Assembly: GCA_039090855.1 (NCBI GenBank)
Contig: CM077011.1
Location: forward strand, 21,639,001-21,703,000
Direction: 5' to 3'
Length of the DNA: 64,000 nucleotides
DNA from: Macrothele yani
Lineage: Eukaryota > Arthropoda > Arachnida > Araneae > Macrothelidae
Position numbers and translations under genes: made by a program. The notes under the pieces were generated by a model. It saw nothing but the letters and a program-made list of their open reading frames with translations. It did no database searches and had not been told where the DNA came from. This document shows, one piece after another, positions 33,200 through 44,065 of the stretch; positions within the stretch are counted from its first letter, which is position 1; each line of letters begins with the position of its first letter.

Positions 33200-33640
33200 T
33201 ACGGTTGCAAAGCGTAAAAAACTTATTTGGTGCACTATATGAGCGATGAGAATAATACAAAAAGTTCATGTTTTTGCGTTCCATACTCACGAGACCAATA
33301 ATAAAAGTTAACGTTTTGGTGCAACTTTCCAACGAGAACGATACGTGAAATTGATGTTTTAGCATATAATACCAAGGACATGAACGACATACGAAGAACG
33401 ACAGCAAGAGCACCATCCTAAGGACCAGAACAATATGAAAGTTCAAATCCGGTATACCATGTCATCGACAAGAGCAATACAAGGTATTGGTCTTAGTACA
33501 TCATTTCTTGGCACTATTCTTAGGAAGAGAAGAGTATGCATAGTTCTTCATGTTGCTTTACCTCTTAGGCGAGAACAATACACAAGATTGATTTAGTGCA
33601 CCATTTGAATGACCAGAATGATGCTGAAAGTCAACATCAA
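33200..33640. repeat. Degenerate short-period repeat region
   Basis: A loose motif of the type GGACCAGAAYAATAY / GCGAGAACAATAC followed by an AGTT or TTGATTTAGTGCA phrase recurs several times with irregular spacing. Similar phrases occur at 32430-32500. Boundaries are approximate. Confidence 0.4.
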
Positions 33641-33845
33641 TGCAATGAAATGTGTAAGGTGGTCCTAACTGCCAACGTGGCATCTTTTCTGGCGAAGTGA
33701 TGCAGAAACGTACCACCCCGACTGTTTGGTAACGACTGCAAAGTATTGGATGCTGTCGTGTTCCATGTTATGACATTCCTCGGGGCTAATGGTTATTCTG
33801 CAGAAATGTGTCACATCTGAAACGTATGAATTCATTCTTGGGGAT

Positions 33846-34059
33846 TTTATTTTTTGATTGGAGGTTTAAAGACCACCGTGAACAACTAAATTGACTATAA
33901 GCAGTCGCCCGTCCCTTATTTAGGGTCACTGGCTCCAGGGAAAGAAGGGATAGCTAGTGCCGCAAGACAAACACAGCATCCATGCCTCACGGGATTCGAA
34001 CTCGGACCCTTTTCGGACGAATGATCAGAGGCCATCGCTTAGACCACTGCGCCACCAGT
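33846..34059 (-). mobile_element. tRNA-derived SINE, family 1 (copy e)
   Basis: Same structure as copy d, slightly diverged (box B GAGTTCGAATCC). Target duplication TTGGGGAT at 33838-33845 and 34060-34067. Confidence 0.92.
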
Positions 34060-34067
34060 TTGGGGAT

Positions 34068-36285
34068 CACTTGCACTCAGTGTTTCAGGCATTGTTTTCT
34101 AATGATTGTCCCACGTTTCAAGCAGATAATAAACCGGTGTAAACATGTCGAGTTGAGGTATTAATAGCATGAGGTTGAGGTACAACAGTTGCCCTGATCA
34201 CCTCAATCTTCGTATCTCAATATTATTAAATGTGGCTCTATCTGGAGCGAACGTACAGATGACACTTTCCACTTCCAAAATCAGTGGCACGGTATTGATA
34301 TAGTTTACAGGAAGAATGGTCTGAAATTCCATTATCGTATGTTCGTGACTTATGCAAGTTTATTCCAAGTCGAATGGTTTCTTCTCTGGAAACCTGAAGT
34401 GGGTCAACAGCTTAATGATAAAATGTTATCCACCTAAAGTAAATGGTTTCATTATTTTGGCCAACCCCTGCACGTCACTTGCCATTCTTTTCTATCCCTT
34501 CATGAGATGACTTTATTTGTATAAGTATTTGTTCAACTTTTAATAGTATTTAAGCACACGCGATTCCAAAATGTTTCGAAATCACAGCAAAACACCTCAA
34601 TGTAGCATTCGGATTTGATACATAAACAAAGAGATAATATGTACCCGTTTGAATTCTTTCCAACGTTTGAGGAAATTAGAACTATGTTAAATTTGTGCTG
34701 CGCTTGGTAAATGTTTAGCTAAATTACACGAAACTGTCGTAAAGTGGGGAGTTTTATTTTTGGTGTGGTGTCAACTTGCAGACGGTTTAATTCTGTGTCG
34801 CCCAAAAATGGGTTTACATAATCGAAAGTCACTTAGCCGGCAAAATAGGATCACTGACGTCTCCAGTTGTTTAAAAAGAAACTTGTGGTCGCTGCAAAGA
34901 AGAAGAAGTTTCTGTGATCGTGATCCTTTTACTCACTAACTTGCTCGAAAAAGTCCTTTTACATAAACGCACTGGGGGGCCGCCATCATGCATCTTCTAC
35001 GGGTTCTGACATTGACGTTGGTCCACAGGATTTCTTCCATTAATCTTTCTTCCCCTCTAAAGTTCTCCGTCTCAAGAAGATTGAAGCACGGCAAATGCAT
35101 GATGTTCGCTTTGTGTTCAACACTGTAGACATTACCTTTCTTCTCCTTTTTTTAAATCTGCACTATATTACATGTTCCGAAACCACTATGAGTGGGATAC
35201 GTTTTAAAATTATATTTTACGTAGCGTAAATCTCCGTTAATTATTTTATTAACGAATTATCTGGGCTAAATATGCCGAATATGTGGTACAGCTTCGTGCA
35301 AAAAACTATTCGAAATAAATCCGAATCAGTTTGTGACTTTAATGTGAAGAAATTCTTTGGGCTTACAGAAATCAGTCTCGAACAGCGCTGTATAGTGCAA
35401 ACAATTAGTTTTCACTTTGTATCATTGCTGAAATAAATCATTTCAGTTTTCTCTTCCTGGTCTGAAAGGATCAATGCATTTGAGGATTCGGCAAACGTGA
35501 GAGATATGCAAATTTAAGATGACAGTCCGTTTTGTGGTGTATATATTTCCACCAAAAAACGGATTATGATCTTCAAAATTGGTATTGTATGGTGTAATCT
35601 CGTATTCCAGTCATGAGAGATATACGTTAGTATGACAATATAATATTGCACAGTTCACTGAATAGAATCTTGGTGTAGTAGTAAACACCTAAAAGACGCA
35701 TTCTTCGGACTCCCCCCCCCGGGCGCAAAAGCTAAAAGACGACTTCCTTGTATTCAGAATCACCTACATTTGTAATAAAATTACTGAAAAATACAGTGGG
35801 TATCTCTAAAATACAAAACCTAATCGAACTACAACCTTGTTTAGATCATAGGAATTCTTCTGCGAGGCAGTGTTTACGGAACAATATGTAGATCGTACGT
35901 TTATGCACTGGAGTAAAACGTTAAAGGATCGTTGTGGAAAATGGCCATAACTCGCTCGTTTGTGCAGATGAAGGTTTAAAATATGCACGAAATCTTTATT
36001 TTTGTCATAACACAGGAAATGCAAAAAGAATCAGTTCACAACTTTAAATGTAACACACTTTGTGACGTACAAGACAAGAAAACATCAAAATAAAGAGATA
36101 TGACATAACTGGAGAAAAGAAATTTAGGAATTCAAGGGGAAATTTGATATAGTGTGTGATCACTCTTAACCGAAACAAAGTTTGCAACGATTGTTCATGC
36201 TGTTCATAAGATTACCGCTGACATTTTGGGAGCAAGTTCCACTGCTTCTTATCTATATAAGATATCTGTGAGATTTCGGGAGGAT
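34068..36285. other. No gene seen
   Basis: About 2.2 kb of AT-rich sequence without recognisable coding blocks, RNA genes or structured repeats, apart from a short C-run at about 35714. Confidence 0.45.
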
Positions 36286-36302
36286 TTATATATATATATA
36301 TA

Positions 36303-39300
36303 TCATCATCATCATCATCATTGTCAACCATTATCAATCCACTGCTGGACGAAGGTCTCCCCAAGTTTCCTCCACAACGGTCTGTCTTGTGCCAGTCTCC
36401 TCCATGTCACCCCTGCATACTTTCGAATTTCATCCACCCATCTCCCATGTGGTCTTCTTCTGGGTCTTTTCCTGTCCCTTGGAATCCAATCTAAAATTTC
36501 GGCTGTCCATCGATGATCTGTCCTTCTGGCAGTATGTCCAGCCCATTGCCATTTCAGGGATTTAACTCTGATCATGATGTCTTCCACTCTTGTCATTTTT
36601 CGGATCCACGAGTTCCTCTTCTTATCTCTCCTGGTTACACCAAGCATGCACCTCTCCATGCTTCTTTGAGTTGTCTGCAGCCTTTGTATGTCTCTTTTAG
36701 TTAAGGTCCACGTCTCTGCACCATACGTAAGCACTGGAAGGATGCATTGATCAAACACTTTTCTTTTAAGACATAATGGCATATTACTCTTGAAAATTAT
36801 GCTGTTTCTTCCAAAAGCTCTCCAGGCAAGTTTTGTACGCCGATTAATTTCTTCATCAATGTGACCCTCACTTGATATCTGCTGTCCAAGATAAACGTAC
36901 GTGTCTGTTATCTCCAGCTTTTCTCCGTCAATCGATAAATCTTCATTTCTTGTAAAAGCATTGAACATCACTTTTGTCTTCTGAAAGTTCATTTTTAATC
37001 CCACTTCTTTACTCTTGCCCGCAAGTTCCTGGATCATACTCTGCAGCTCTGATGGGGTAGTTGCAAAAATGACTACGTCATCAGCAAAACGAAGGTGGGT
37101 TAGATAATCTCCATTAATCTTTATCCCTTTGTTTTCCCAGCTCAGCGACTGAAAAACACATTCCAATGTGGCATTGAAGAGCTTCGGAGATATGGTGTCA
37201 CCTTGTCTCACTCCCTTTCCAATTTTTACGTGTGTTGTATTTTCAAACAGCCTAATCTTTGCACTTGCATTTTCATAGATGTTATTAATAATATTAATGT
37301 ATGCATCTTCAATACCGCAGGTTTTCAGAGCCATTGTAACTGCTGATGGTTTCACCGAATCAAAGGCTTTTTCATAATCGATAAAAGCCATGCACAATGG
37401 AAGTTCATATTCCCTCGCTCTTTCAATTAGTTCTCTCATCACGTGGATATGATCTATTGTTCTGTAGCCACTCCTGAATCCAGCTTGTTCTCTCGGTTGA
37501 GCCATGTCCAGTGTTACCTTCAAGCGGTGTGAAAGAACTTTAGTGAAGATTTTATAAACTACTGATAGGAGGCTGATAGGTCTGTAGTTTCAGAGATCCT
37601 CAATGTCACCTTTCTTATGTAGCAGGATCATTGTAGCGGTGTTCCAATCCTCAGGAATCTTTCCTTCATTAAGGCATCGAGTGAAAATTTGGGCGAGTAC
37701 TGTTTCGATTTCTCCACTTGCTTCTTGTATGATGTCTACAGTAATTCCATCTTCTCCTGGAGCTTTTCCTCGCTTCATGTTCTTGATTGCATGTGCAACT
37801 TCTGCTGGAAGGACTGGAGGAACTCTGGTACTGGTATCTTTCATGATGTCTGGAGTGCATATATCATCCCTTTCATATAATTTGGAGTAGAAATCTTTCA
37901 CTCTTGTCAAAATTTCGCCTCTATTTCTTGTTACAGAACCATCTTCTTTTCTCAGTGCCATAATCTGTTTTCTTCCCTTACTGAGATGTCCCTTTGCTAT
38001 CTTTAGGCTTTGGTTGTTTTCAATTGCTTTCCTCACTAGTTCACAGTTGAATTTCCTTACGTCTTCAGTGATACTTTTTCTTACTGTCTTGCATAGCTCT
38101 ATATATTCCACTTTGGAAGTCACATCTTTAGTTGTCCTCATCTCTCTTCTTTTTTGCATCAACATTTTGGTTTTTCCTGATAATTTGTTCATATGCAATT
38201 TGTTCTTAGACCCAGCTAATTTTGTTGCTGTTTCCATAAGAGCTTTGGTTACTTTTCTGTTAACTTCAGAGATGTCCACTTCTTCCGATGTTAGGCCTTC
38301 TAAAGCAGAGAACCTGTTCTTCAGTTCTAACTTGAAGGTATTATGGTGTTTTTTAAGGTTGGTTATGTCAATAGATTTTGTTTGTCTTATGAGCTTGCCA
38401 CGTTCAAGTTTAGTGTTGAGGTGCATCTTACATCTCACCAATCTATGGTCACTACCTGTGTTGAACTTGTTTAGCACACTGCAGTCTTCTATGACGAATT
38501 TTTTGTTACACATAATAAAATCAATTTCACTTGTCGTCCCATTTGGATGTCTCCATGTCCATTTCCTGTGTGGCTTTTTCTTGAAGAAGGAGTTCAAGAT
38601 GAAAAACCCTTCTGCCTCTGCAAACTCAACGAGAGTATTTCCACGCTGGTTTCTGTTGCCATGACCGAATTTACCTACTAAAGTTTCATTCTGTTGCCGT
38701 TGCCCTATTTTTGCATTGAAATCTCCCATAATTATTTTCAAGTGCTGCTTACCTTTATTATTTAGATGACATATTTCCTCATAAAATTCTTCAATTTCTT
38801 CTTCAGGATGACTTGTGGTGGGTGCATAAGTTTGAATAATCTGAGCCTGGTATCTTTTCGAGAGTTGGATAACAAGTCGTGCAGCTCTGTCAGAGGAACT
38901 TTCAGCTTCTACAACTTTATCCTTCAGTTTCTTGTTTATTATAAATCCAACACCACTAGTTCTGCCAGTATCTGTCCCACGATAGTAGAAGAGATGTCCA
39001 CTTTTCAGTTCGATGAGATCTTCTCCTTTTCTCCTTACCTCACTTAGCCCCACGATGTCCCACTTGATCCTTTGTAGTTCCTCTTCCAATTCAAGAAGCC
39101 TTGAATCAGAAGATAGGGAGCGTCCATTGTAAGTAGCCAAGGTCAGCATCAGATGGCAGCCTAGTCCGGTTCTCCGGGGATTCTTAGCACCCTCTGCCTT
39201 CATGTCGCACTGGCCGCTGCCTTGGCCAGGTACATTCCAGCTGCCGGAGACTGAGGGCCAAGATTTAAGTTGTGGAATCATTTTGGAGGGGTTTGGCCAT

Positions 39301-39488
39301 AACTCACCACGCTGGCCAAGCGGGTTGGTGAGTGTGGGATAGAATTTCCTCTAATCCCGATGGTATAGTTATACCGCTATGGGCGGTCGTCAGAGCCCCT
39401 TTAGTGGGAACAGGATGCACCACGAGAAGGCGGGGTTGACATTTGTCAAGGAGAGGCTGTGATGTTACGCATCACCTGACCTTACATC

Positions 39489-39490
<2 letters not shown>
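36303..39490 (-). mobile_element. RTE-clade LINE, near full-length copy 2, inserted in a (TA)n tract
   Basis: About 3.2 kb, the usual size for RTE elements. It has a GC-richer 5' UTR (about 39282-39490), one long ORF, and a very short 3' UTR ending in GAT repeats (36303-36320). TA runs lie directly on both sides (36286-36302 and 39491-39565), so it probably inserted into a TA microsatellite; this hides any exact target duplication. Confidence 0.93.
36324..39281 (-). pseudogene. RTE ORF2 (AP endonuclease plus reverse transcriptase), one in-frame stop
   Basis: A single 986-codon frame is interrupted only by TGA at 37590-37592; the sister copy has Arg there. Endonuclease landmarks: 'YNGRS' (51-55), Glu81 in 'GLSEVR', 'YAPT' (152-155), Asp187 and Asn189 in 'MGDFNAKIG', 'EIDFIM' (252-257) and 'SDHRLV' (277-282). 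RT landmarks: 'FIDYEKAFDS', 'GVRQGDTISPKLFNATLE' and 'FADDVVIF' with FADD at about 732-735. All recognised catalytic residues of both enzymes are present. The protein would cut target DNA and copy its own RNA by target-primed reverse transcription. The start at 39281 (MIPQLKSW) is the first ATG; translation could also begin at 'MLTLATYNG'. Often misannotated in databases as a craniofacial development protein 2-like gene. Confidence 0.93.

Positions 39491-39565
<75 letters not shown>
39491..39565. repeat. (TA)n microsatellite
   Basis: An almost pure AT dinucleotide run of about 75 bp at the 5' edge of the LINE; a shorter run (36286-36302) lies at its 3' edge. Confidence 0.97.
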
Positions 39566-39568
<3 letters not shown>

Positions 39569-39599
39569 CTATCAATCTTTTAGTACGTAAGATTTCAGA

Positions 39600-39720
39600 A
39601 TTCCACGTCCTGAGAGGGGGATAGAGTTTCTAAATTTTGTGTTCCATAGCGTCCAAATTATGTTCAATGGGATTTAAATCCGAGAAGCAGGCAGGTTATC
39701 TCGAAGGTAATTTGCAAAAC
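39600..39720 (-). pseudogene. Small Tc1-like transposase fragment
   Basis: The minus strand reads 'ACFSDLNPIEHNLDAMEHKI', the block around the catalytic Glu of Tc1 transposases. Nothing upstream in the protein is recognisable. Confidence 0.45.
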
Positions 39721-39742
39721 GTCTTGCGTAAACGCTTTTTAA

Positions 39743-39985
39743 CCCTTTAACGACCATAACGCCCGTACATGCAAATAACCACAGCCGTCCGAAACGTCTC
39801 TCTAGAATAAGCCAGATTTCCTACCTTTACATTTTCGTTAAATTTTCCGGACCTATGAGGGATCATCAGGGGTCACATTCAGTCATCATCATTGTTACTA
39901 AACAAAGAAGGGAACCAACAGACTGTTTTTGGCGTTATGGTATTTTAGGGTGATACAAAATGTTAGGGCCATGGTCGTTAAAGTG
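39743..39985. mobile_element. piggyBac-type MITE (243 bp)
   Basis: Flanked by TTAA on both sides (39739-39742 and 39986-39989), the hallmark target of piggyBac. Ends are CCCTTTAACGACCATAACGCC on the left and, read inward from the right, CACTTTAACGACCATGGCC. No coding capacity. Confidence 0.82.
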
Positions 39986-39989
39986 TTAA

Positions 39990-40389
39990 ATGAACAAGGG
40001 ACTACTTTAAATTTGGAATTCATGTTAAACCTTTGCACCGTTAACAGAACACAGTTTTGCAAATTCTTCAATGTTTTAAAATAGAAAACCGAGCTTAAAA
40101 ACTCGGTATTTTCATGTGCTAAATAGGATCTACAGTACATTTCTAACTTTTTTTACGATAAAGTTGATGAAATTTTTACTCGCTGCATTTTCAGCTTTTT
40201 ACATTGAGATTAAATTTTAAGAGTAAAAAGTTGCTGTTAAATTCCTGGAAACAGGTAGTAGCACGGGAAATATTCCATTGATGAAGAAAACCAAACGAAA
40301 CTATTGATCAAAGAAATGAATGAATATGCCACTCGCATTCGCTCGATGCATTCTCTTTATTCTTAAGGTTCACTGAACAAAGGTTAGAG
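39990..40389. other. No gene seen
   Basis: AT-rich spacer with no recognisable feature. Confidence 0.4.
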
Positions 40390-41660
40390 ATACCTACATA
40401 ATAGCCTGTTGATCCTCCTCTGGAGATGCCACAAGATTTTCAGAGGTAATGATTGACATTCCTGTTGCACCATTTTCGACAACTGCGCCATAGACGTCGG
40501 TTCAGATTCCATGGATCTCGTATTCCTCTCTACGGCATCTCATAGAGGTTTCATGGCGTTGAAATTTGAGAACCGTGGAGACTACTGGATGGTTAAAAAC
40601 TCAGATGTGTTCTTCGAGCCATACCTGAGTTCTTGCTTCCCAGTAGGGTGGTACATTGTCCTGCTTAAGCAGACCTTACTTTTTCAGCCATGAAAGCGTG
40701 TAGGTGATCAGCCAGCACGTACTGGTATCGCGCAGAGGTTAAGGACCTCTCCAGACACTAAAATAGCTAATGTGTCCCATGCGAAGACTCCCACACCATC
40801 TCCAGAACCACCACCTCATTGAATAGGGCCGACCTGGCTGGAGGGATCTATGCCCTCATGCTGTCGAAGCCACAAATTCACCCTTCCGTCAGTTCAGTAC
40901 AGCTTAAACTGGTATTAATCTGACCACACGACTTGAAGCCATTCTATAGAGGTCCAGTTTTGTTGTTCCCAGCGCCAGGGAAGGCGTAATATCCGGTAAC
41001 AGGAAGCCATTGCTGGTGTAAGAGATGGGCGTCGGCTCCCGTACGATGTTGAAAATGTTGTGGTAGGTTGCACCAAAAAGTGCAACCTACCACAACATTT
41101 TCAACATTTTCTACACCAAATGCACCACTTTCTGAGAAACTGCACACCGTTGTGTGATACAAACAAAATTCAGCAATAGGGTGCAAGGTTGCACAACATT
41201 ATGGTGCAAGTTTCATCATGTTGTTGGATTTTGTTTGCATCACACAATAGTATATTTTCTTAGAAAGTGGTGCAGCTAGTGTAACACCACTTTTTGGTGC
41301 AACCAACCACAAAATGTTTAACATTGTAGCCTAGGGAACTCAATGCCCGCAGTACCTTTCGCACGCCGACCCTACTTGTGCCCCTCATGTTTAATCTGGA
41401 TGTGACATGCGCAGCCGTTTCCAAGCAGCTGTACGAGCTTGGATGATCTACGTCAACCCCGGTCTTCAAAGACGTGCTGTCGGTCACGGTTGGCTCTGGG
41501 CGCTAGTACGTCTGTCGATTGTATACTCCCAGCACACCCTATACAGTTGCCTCGTGTTCTTACCACTTGATGGATCACATGACCCATTTGCCTTGCGCCG
41601 GCGATGAGTCCACGATCATAGTTGCTCAGATCACCATGTTTACCCATATTCATTGATCGC
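40390..41660 (-). pseudogene. Tc1-like transposase relic split by a MITE
   Basis: Minus-strand blocks: an N-terminal 'MGKHGDLSNYDRGLIAGARQ' (about 41600-41650) with a degraded HTH to about 41340; then, after a 286-bp foldback element, the catalytic half ('WLQVVWSD', 'FKLY', 'TDGRVNLWLRQHEGIDPSSQ') and 'SRTMYHPTGKQELRYG' near 40650. The C-terminal part is heavily mutated. The first Asp is visible; the second and third positions are not reliable. Many stops. Confidence 0.7.
41043..41328. mobile_element. Foldback MITE with a perfect 26-bp hairpin at one end
   Basis: The two halves are imperfect reverse complements over nearly their full length, centred near 41190 (for example GCACCACTTTCTGAGAAA on the left against GCACCACTTTCTAAGAAA from the right). 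Termini are CGATGTTGAAAATG and CAATGTTAAACATT after TA (41042-41043 and 41327-41328). The left end additionally contains a perfect hairpin: 41048-41073 pairs with 41080-41105 around the loop CAAAAA. It lies inside the Tc1-like relic. Confidence 0.8.
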
Positions 41661-41849
41661 GATACACTATTGGGAAGCTCTACTCTCCTGTTGGTTAACG
41701 CCTGCTTTCGGTTTGAGTCTGTTCAATACTGCCTTGTTTTGTCCATGTCAACTGCCCATCACCATATCTGGCAAATGGGTTACGTGATTGCTCAAGTGTC
41801 ATTGTGCGACACAGTCACACCCTGAAGTGGATTTGATTTGTACAACATT

Positions 41850-43280
41850 CACTGGCGGAAAGTGAAAAAAGAACACCAAGAAGGAGACGTCTGATATCGA
41901 CGAAATTTATACAGCATAATAACGGAATACAGAGGATAACGTGATCAAAACATTATGGGAAAATACAGCTGTATTTGCTGGTAAACAGAAAAATAACATT
42001 TCCATGTAACATGGTAAGTACGAGGTTGAACCGCCATGAACTGCGTCACACTGTGCACTTCTGGCATGGAGTCTGTCGTACAGATGTTGGATGTAAGTTT
42101 TGGGTATTGTGTTCCAAGCATCCTCAACCTGGACGCGTAAATCGGGGAAGGTCGTGGCTGGCCGTGGAGACCGGATATGTCGTTGTCCCATAAAATCCCA
42201 CACGTGCACAATGGGGGACAAATTCGGTGAACGTGCAGGCCATGGAAGTTGTCTCACACCCTGAAGTGCATGTTGCGTTGCACGTGCCGTGTGTGAGCGT
42301 GCGTTATTTTGCTGGAAAACACCACAATGGACCGACCTTACAAATGGCACAACAACAGGCTCAATGATGTTGTTGATGTAGGAGGTGCTGTTTAACGTAC
42401 CCGGTACAAACACTAGTTGTGTACGGGAGTGATAGCTGATCGCTCCCCACACCAGGAGACCAGGTGTAGGCCCTGTGTGTCGTTGGCGGATGCAGGAAGG
42501 GTGGAGATGCTCCCCTGTGCGTCTGCGAACACGCATACGGCCATCGGAGGCTCCCAAGCAGAATCTGCTTTCATCGCTGAACACTACAGATCGCCATTGC
42601 GTTCTCCAGTGCAGACGTTGGCGACACCACTTCAGCCGTTCCTGACGGTGGGCTTGAGTCAGAGGTACACATGCCAGAGGCACACGTGCACGTAGTCCTG
42701 CATCCAGTAGACGGTTGCGGATTGTTCTCACAGTCACCTCAGGTGCAACGGCAGCTCGGATTTGCGTCGCAGTAGATGTTCTGCTTGACAACGCCACTCT
42801 TCTGATGCGTGGATCGGTCCGCTCATCAGTCCGTCTGTGACTCCCGGTTCCACGTCTTCTCGTATGGGAATGTTCCTCGGACAATCTACGCCACCGTCGT
42901 ACCACCGCCGATACTTCCCGTCCAATTCGCTCCGCAATACGACGATACGACCACCCGGCCTCGCGGAGTCCCACTATGCGACCTCGCTGAGAGTCCAATA
43001 ACTGCTGAAATCGTACACGTCTTCCATGTCCTGGGATTGCAGCTTCTTTAAGGTCTTTGCACGTGTCCGTACGCCGACGACTGATTACATTCACTTCGCC
43101 GTACTCCTTAAATACCACTGACGATAATTTGCATATTATGCTGTACTGTGGCGTAAGTGCTCACCGGTTGGTCCAGAAATTAACATCACACCTACATAAA
43201 CTCGACCCCATTAACATATGTAAATTTCGTGATCGTCCGCCATTTCCTTCTTGGTGTTCTTTTTTCACTTTCCGCCGGTG
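41850..43280 (-). mobile_element. DD32E Tc1-like element, copy B (full length)
   Basis: Left end CACTGGCGGAAAGTGAAAAA; right end, read inward, CACCGGCGGAAAGTGAAAAA; TA on the right (43281-43282) and TT on the left. Length 1431 bp, the longest copy, close to copy C at 61726-63147. Confidence 0.93.
41907..43118 (-). pseudogene. DD32E Tc1-like transposase, open frame but catalytically dead
   Basis: An uninterrupted 403-codon frame. Residues 31-110 form the bipartite HTH DNA-binding region ('GRIVGLREAGWSYRRIAERI'), and a basic Arg-rich linker 'HTRRRGTGSHRRTDERTD' follows. The DDE core starts near 175: Asp182 in 'VVFSDESRF' is intact. The second catalytic Asp, expected at 271 in 'FQQDNAR', is Asn, and the Glu expected at 304 in 'SPIEHVWD' is Val. 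The spacing between these two positions is 32 residues. It could still bind DNA but should not catalyse transposition. The last ~40 residues ('LPCYMEMLFFCLPANTA...') read through non-conserved terminal sequence. Confidence 0.9.
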
Positions 43281-43549
43281 TATATGCTAACATTTGTTTT
43301 TGCATTATCTTCGGCATGCGTATGTCTTAAATTCCTATAAACGCTGTGAATAATTTACTTCATTCAGCGTGACATGAAAATGAAGCTGCCGCGTGCAACT
43401 TGAAAACAATATCCAAATTCATTTAAAGACTGAGGAATTTATATGAATTAGTCACAATGAAAGCAAGTTAGATACACCAGGTAAATAAATAGACTCTAAA
43501 GTAATAAAGATCTGTTCAATTTGTGTAGCACACAAGACGCTGTCACTGA

Positions 43550-43592
43550 AACACGGAGCGCGAGCTTTCACCACCACGTGTGGCTTCTTCAG
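43550..43592 (-). ncRNA. Degenerate hammerhead-like motif in PLE copy 2
   Basis: On the minus strand CTGAAGA (43585-43591, against consensus CTGATGA) is followed by a GCCAC/GUGGU stem, GAAA (43566-43569) and GCTCGCGCTC (stem III GC/GC with loop TCGC, then a UC cleavage position). Stem I pairing is not convincing, so activity is unlikely. Confidence 0.35.
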
Positions 43593-43726
43593 GCTAGAAT
43601 ACGAACGTCTAATCTGAACCAGAGTTCCATATCGTTAGAAAAATTAAATATACTTATAAACGCGTAGAAAAGTTCTCTTGATATCGAGTCGCGTGAATTG
43701 CTTTAAGGAGGTTAGCCGCGCCGCTC

Positions 43727-44065
43727 TCATGGAGAGGTGCTCCATGCGCTTGGTGTCTCTCTCAAGATATCCTCGTTGCATGCTAATGGGTTGTTTATTA
43801 TACCTAGAGATTCTCTGATCGCCGTGGCTCTAGCGGTAGTGTAGCAGGCCACCTTCTGCAAATTTCCCCAGTTAGGTGTTGTGTTGTGAAGTTGGACTCC
43901 TCTGGCCAATGCGGTTGTAAACCGTCCCGACTTTATGTCTCTTTTGTTTTCGGATAACCTTAGCCTGAATGAAAACTTGGTCATTCCTATGTACTTTTTC
44001 TTTGTTCCACCTAGGTAAATCAGTGGGATGCGGTATACCCCTGCGTCTGAGAGGTTAGCAATCAT
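43727..44065 (-). CDS. GIY-YIG endonuclease domain of PLE copy 2 (fragment)
   Basis: A 112-codon open frame. 'DAGVYRIPLIYLGGTKKKYI' gives GVY at 9-11 and YIG at 25-27; Arg34 and Glu85 ('IRESLGIINN') are candidate catalytic residues, and 'ACNEDI' closes the domain. Compared with copy 1, the Ile of GIY is Val. The domain is probably cut off from the RT part by frameshifts. Confidence 0.7.
   Translation of the reverse strand: MIANLSDAGVYRIPLIYLGGTKKKYIGMTKFSFRLRLSENKRDIKSGRFTTALARGVQLHNTTPNWGNLQKVACYTTARATAIRESLGIINNPLACNEDILRETPSAWSTSP

Noticed and set aside
38014..38664. 216-codon plus-strand open frame
   Set aside because: Antisense shadow of the LINE endonuclease/linker coding on the minus strand.
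41407..41607. 66-codon plus-strand open frame
   Set aside because: Antisense of the Tc1-like N-terminal remnant.
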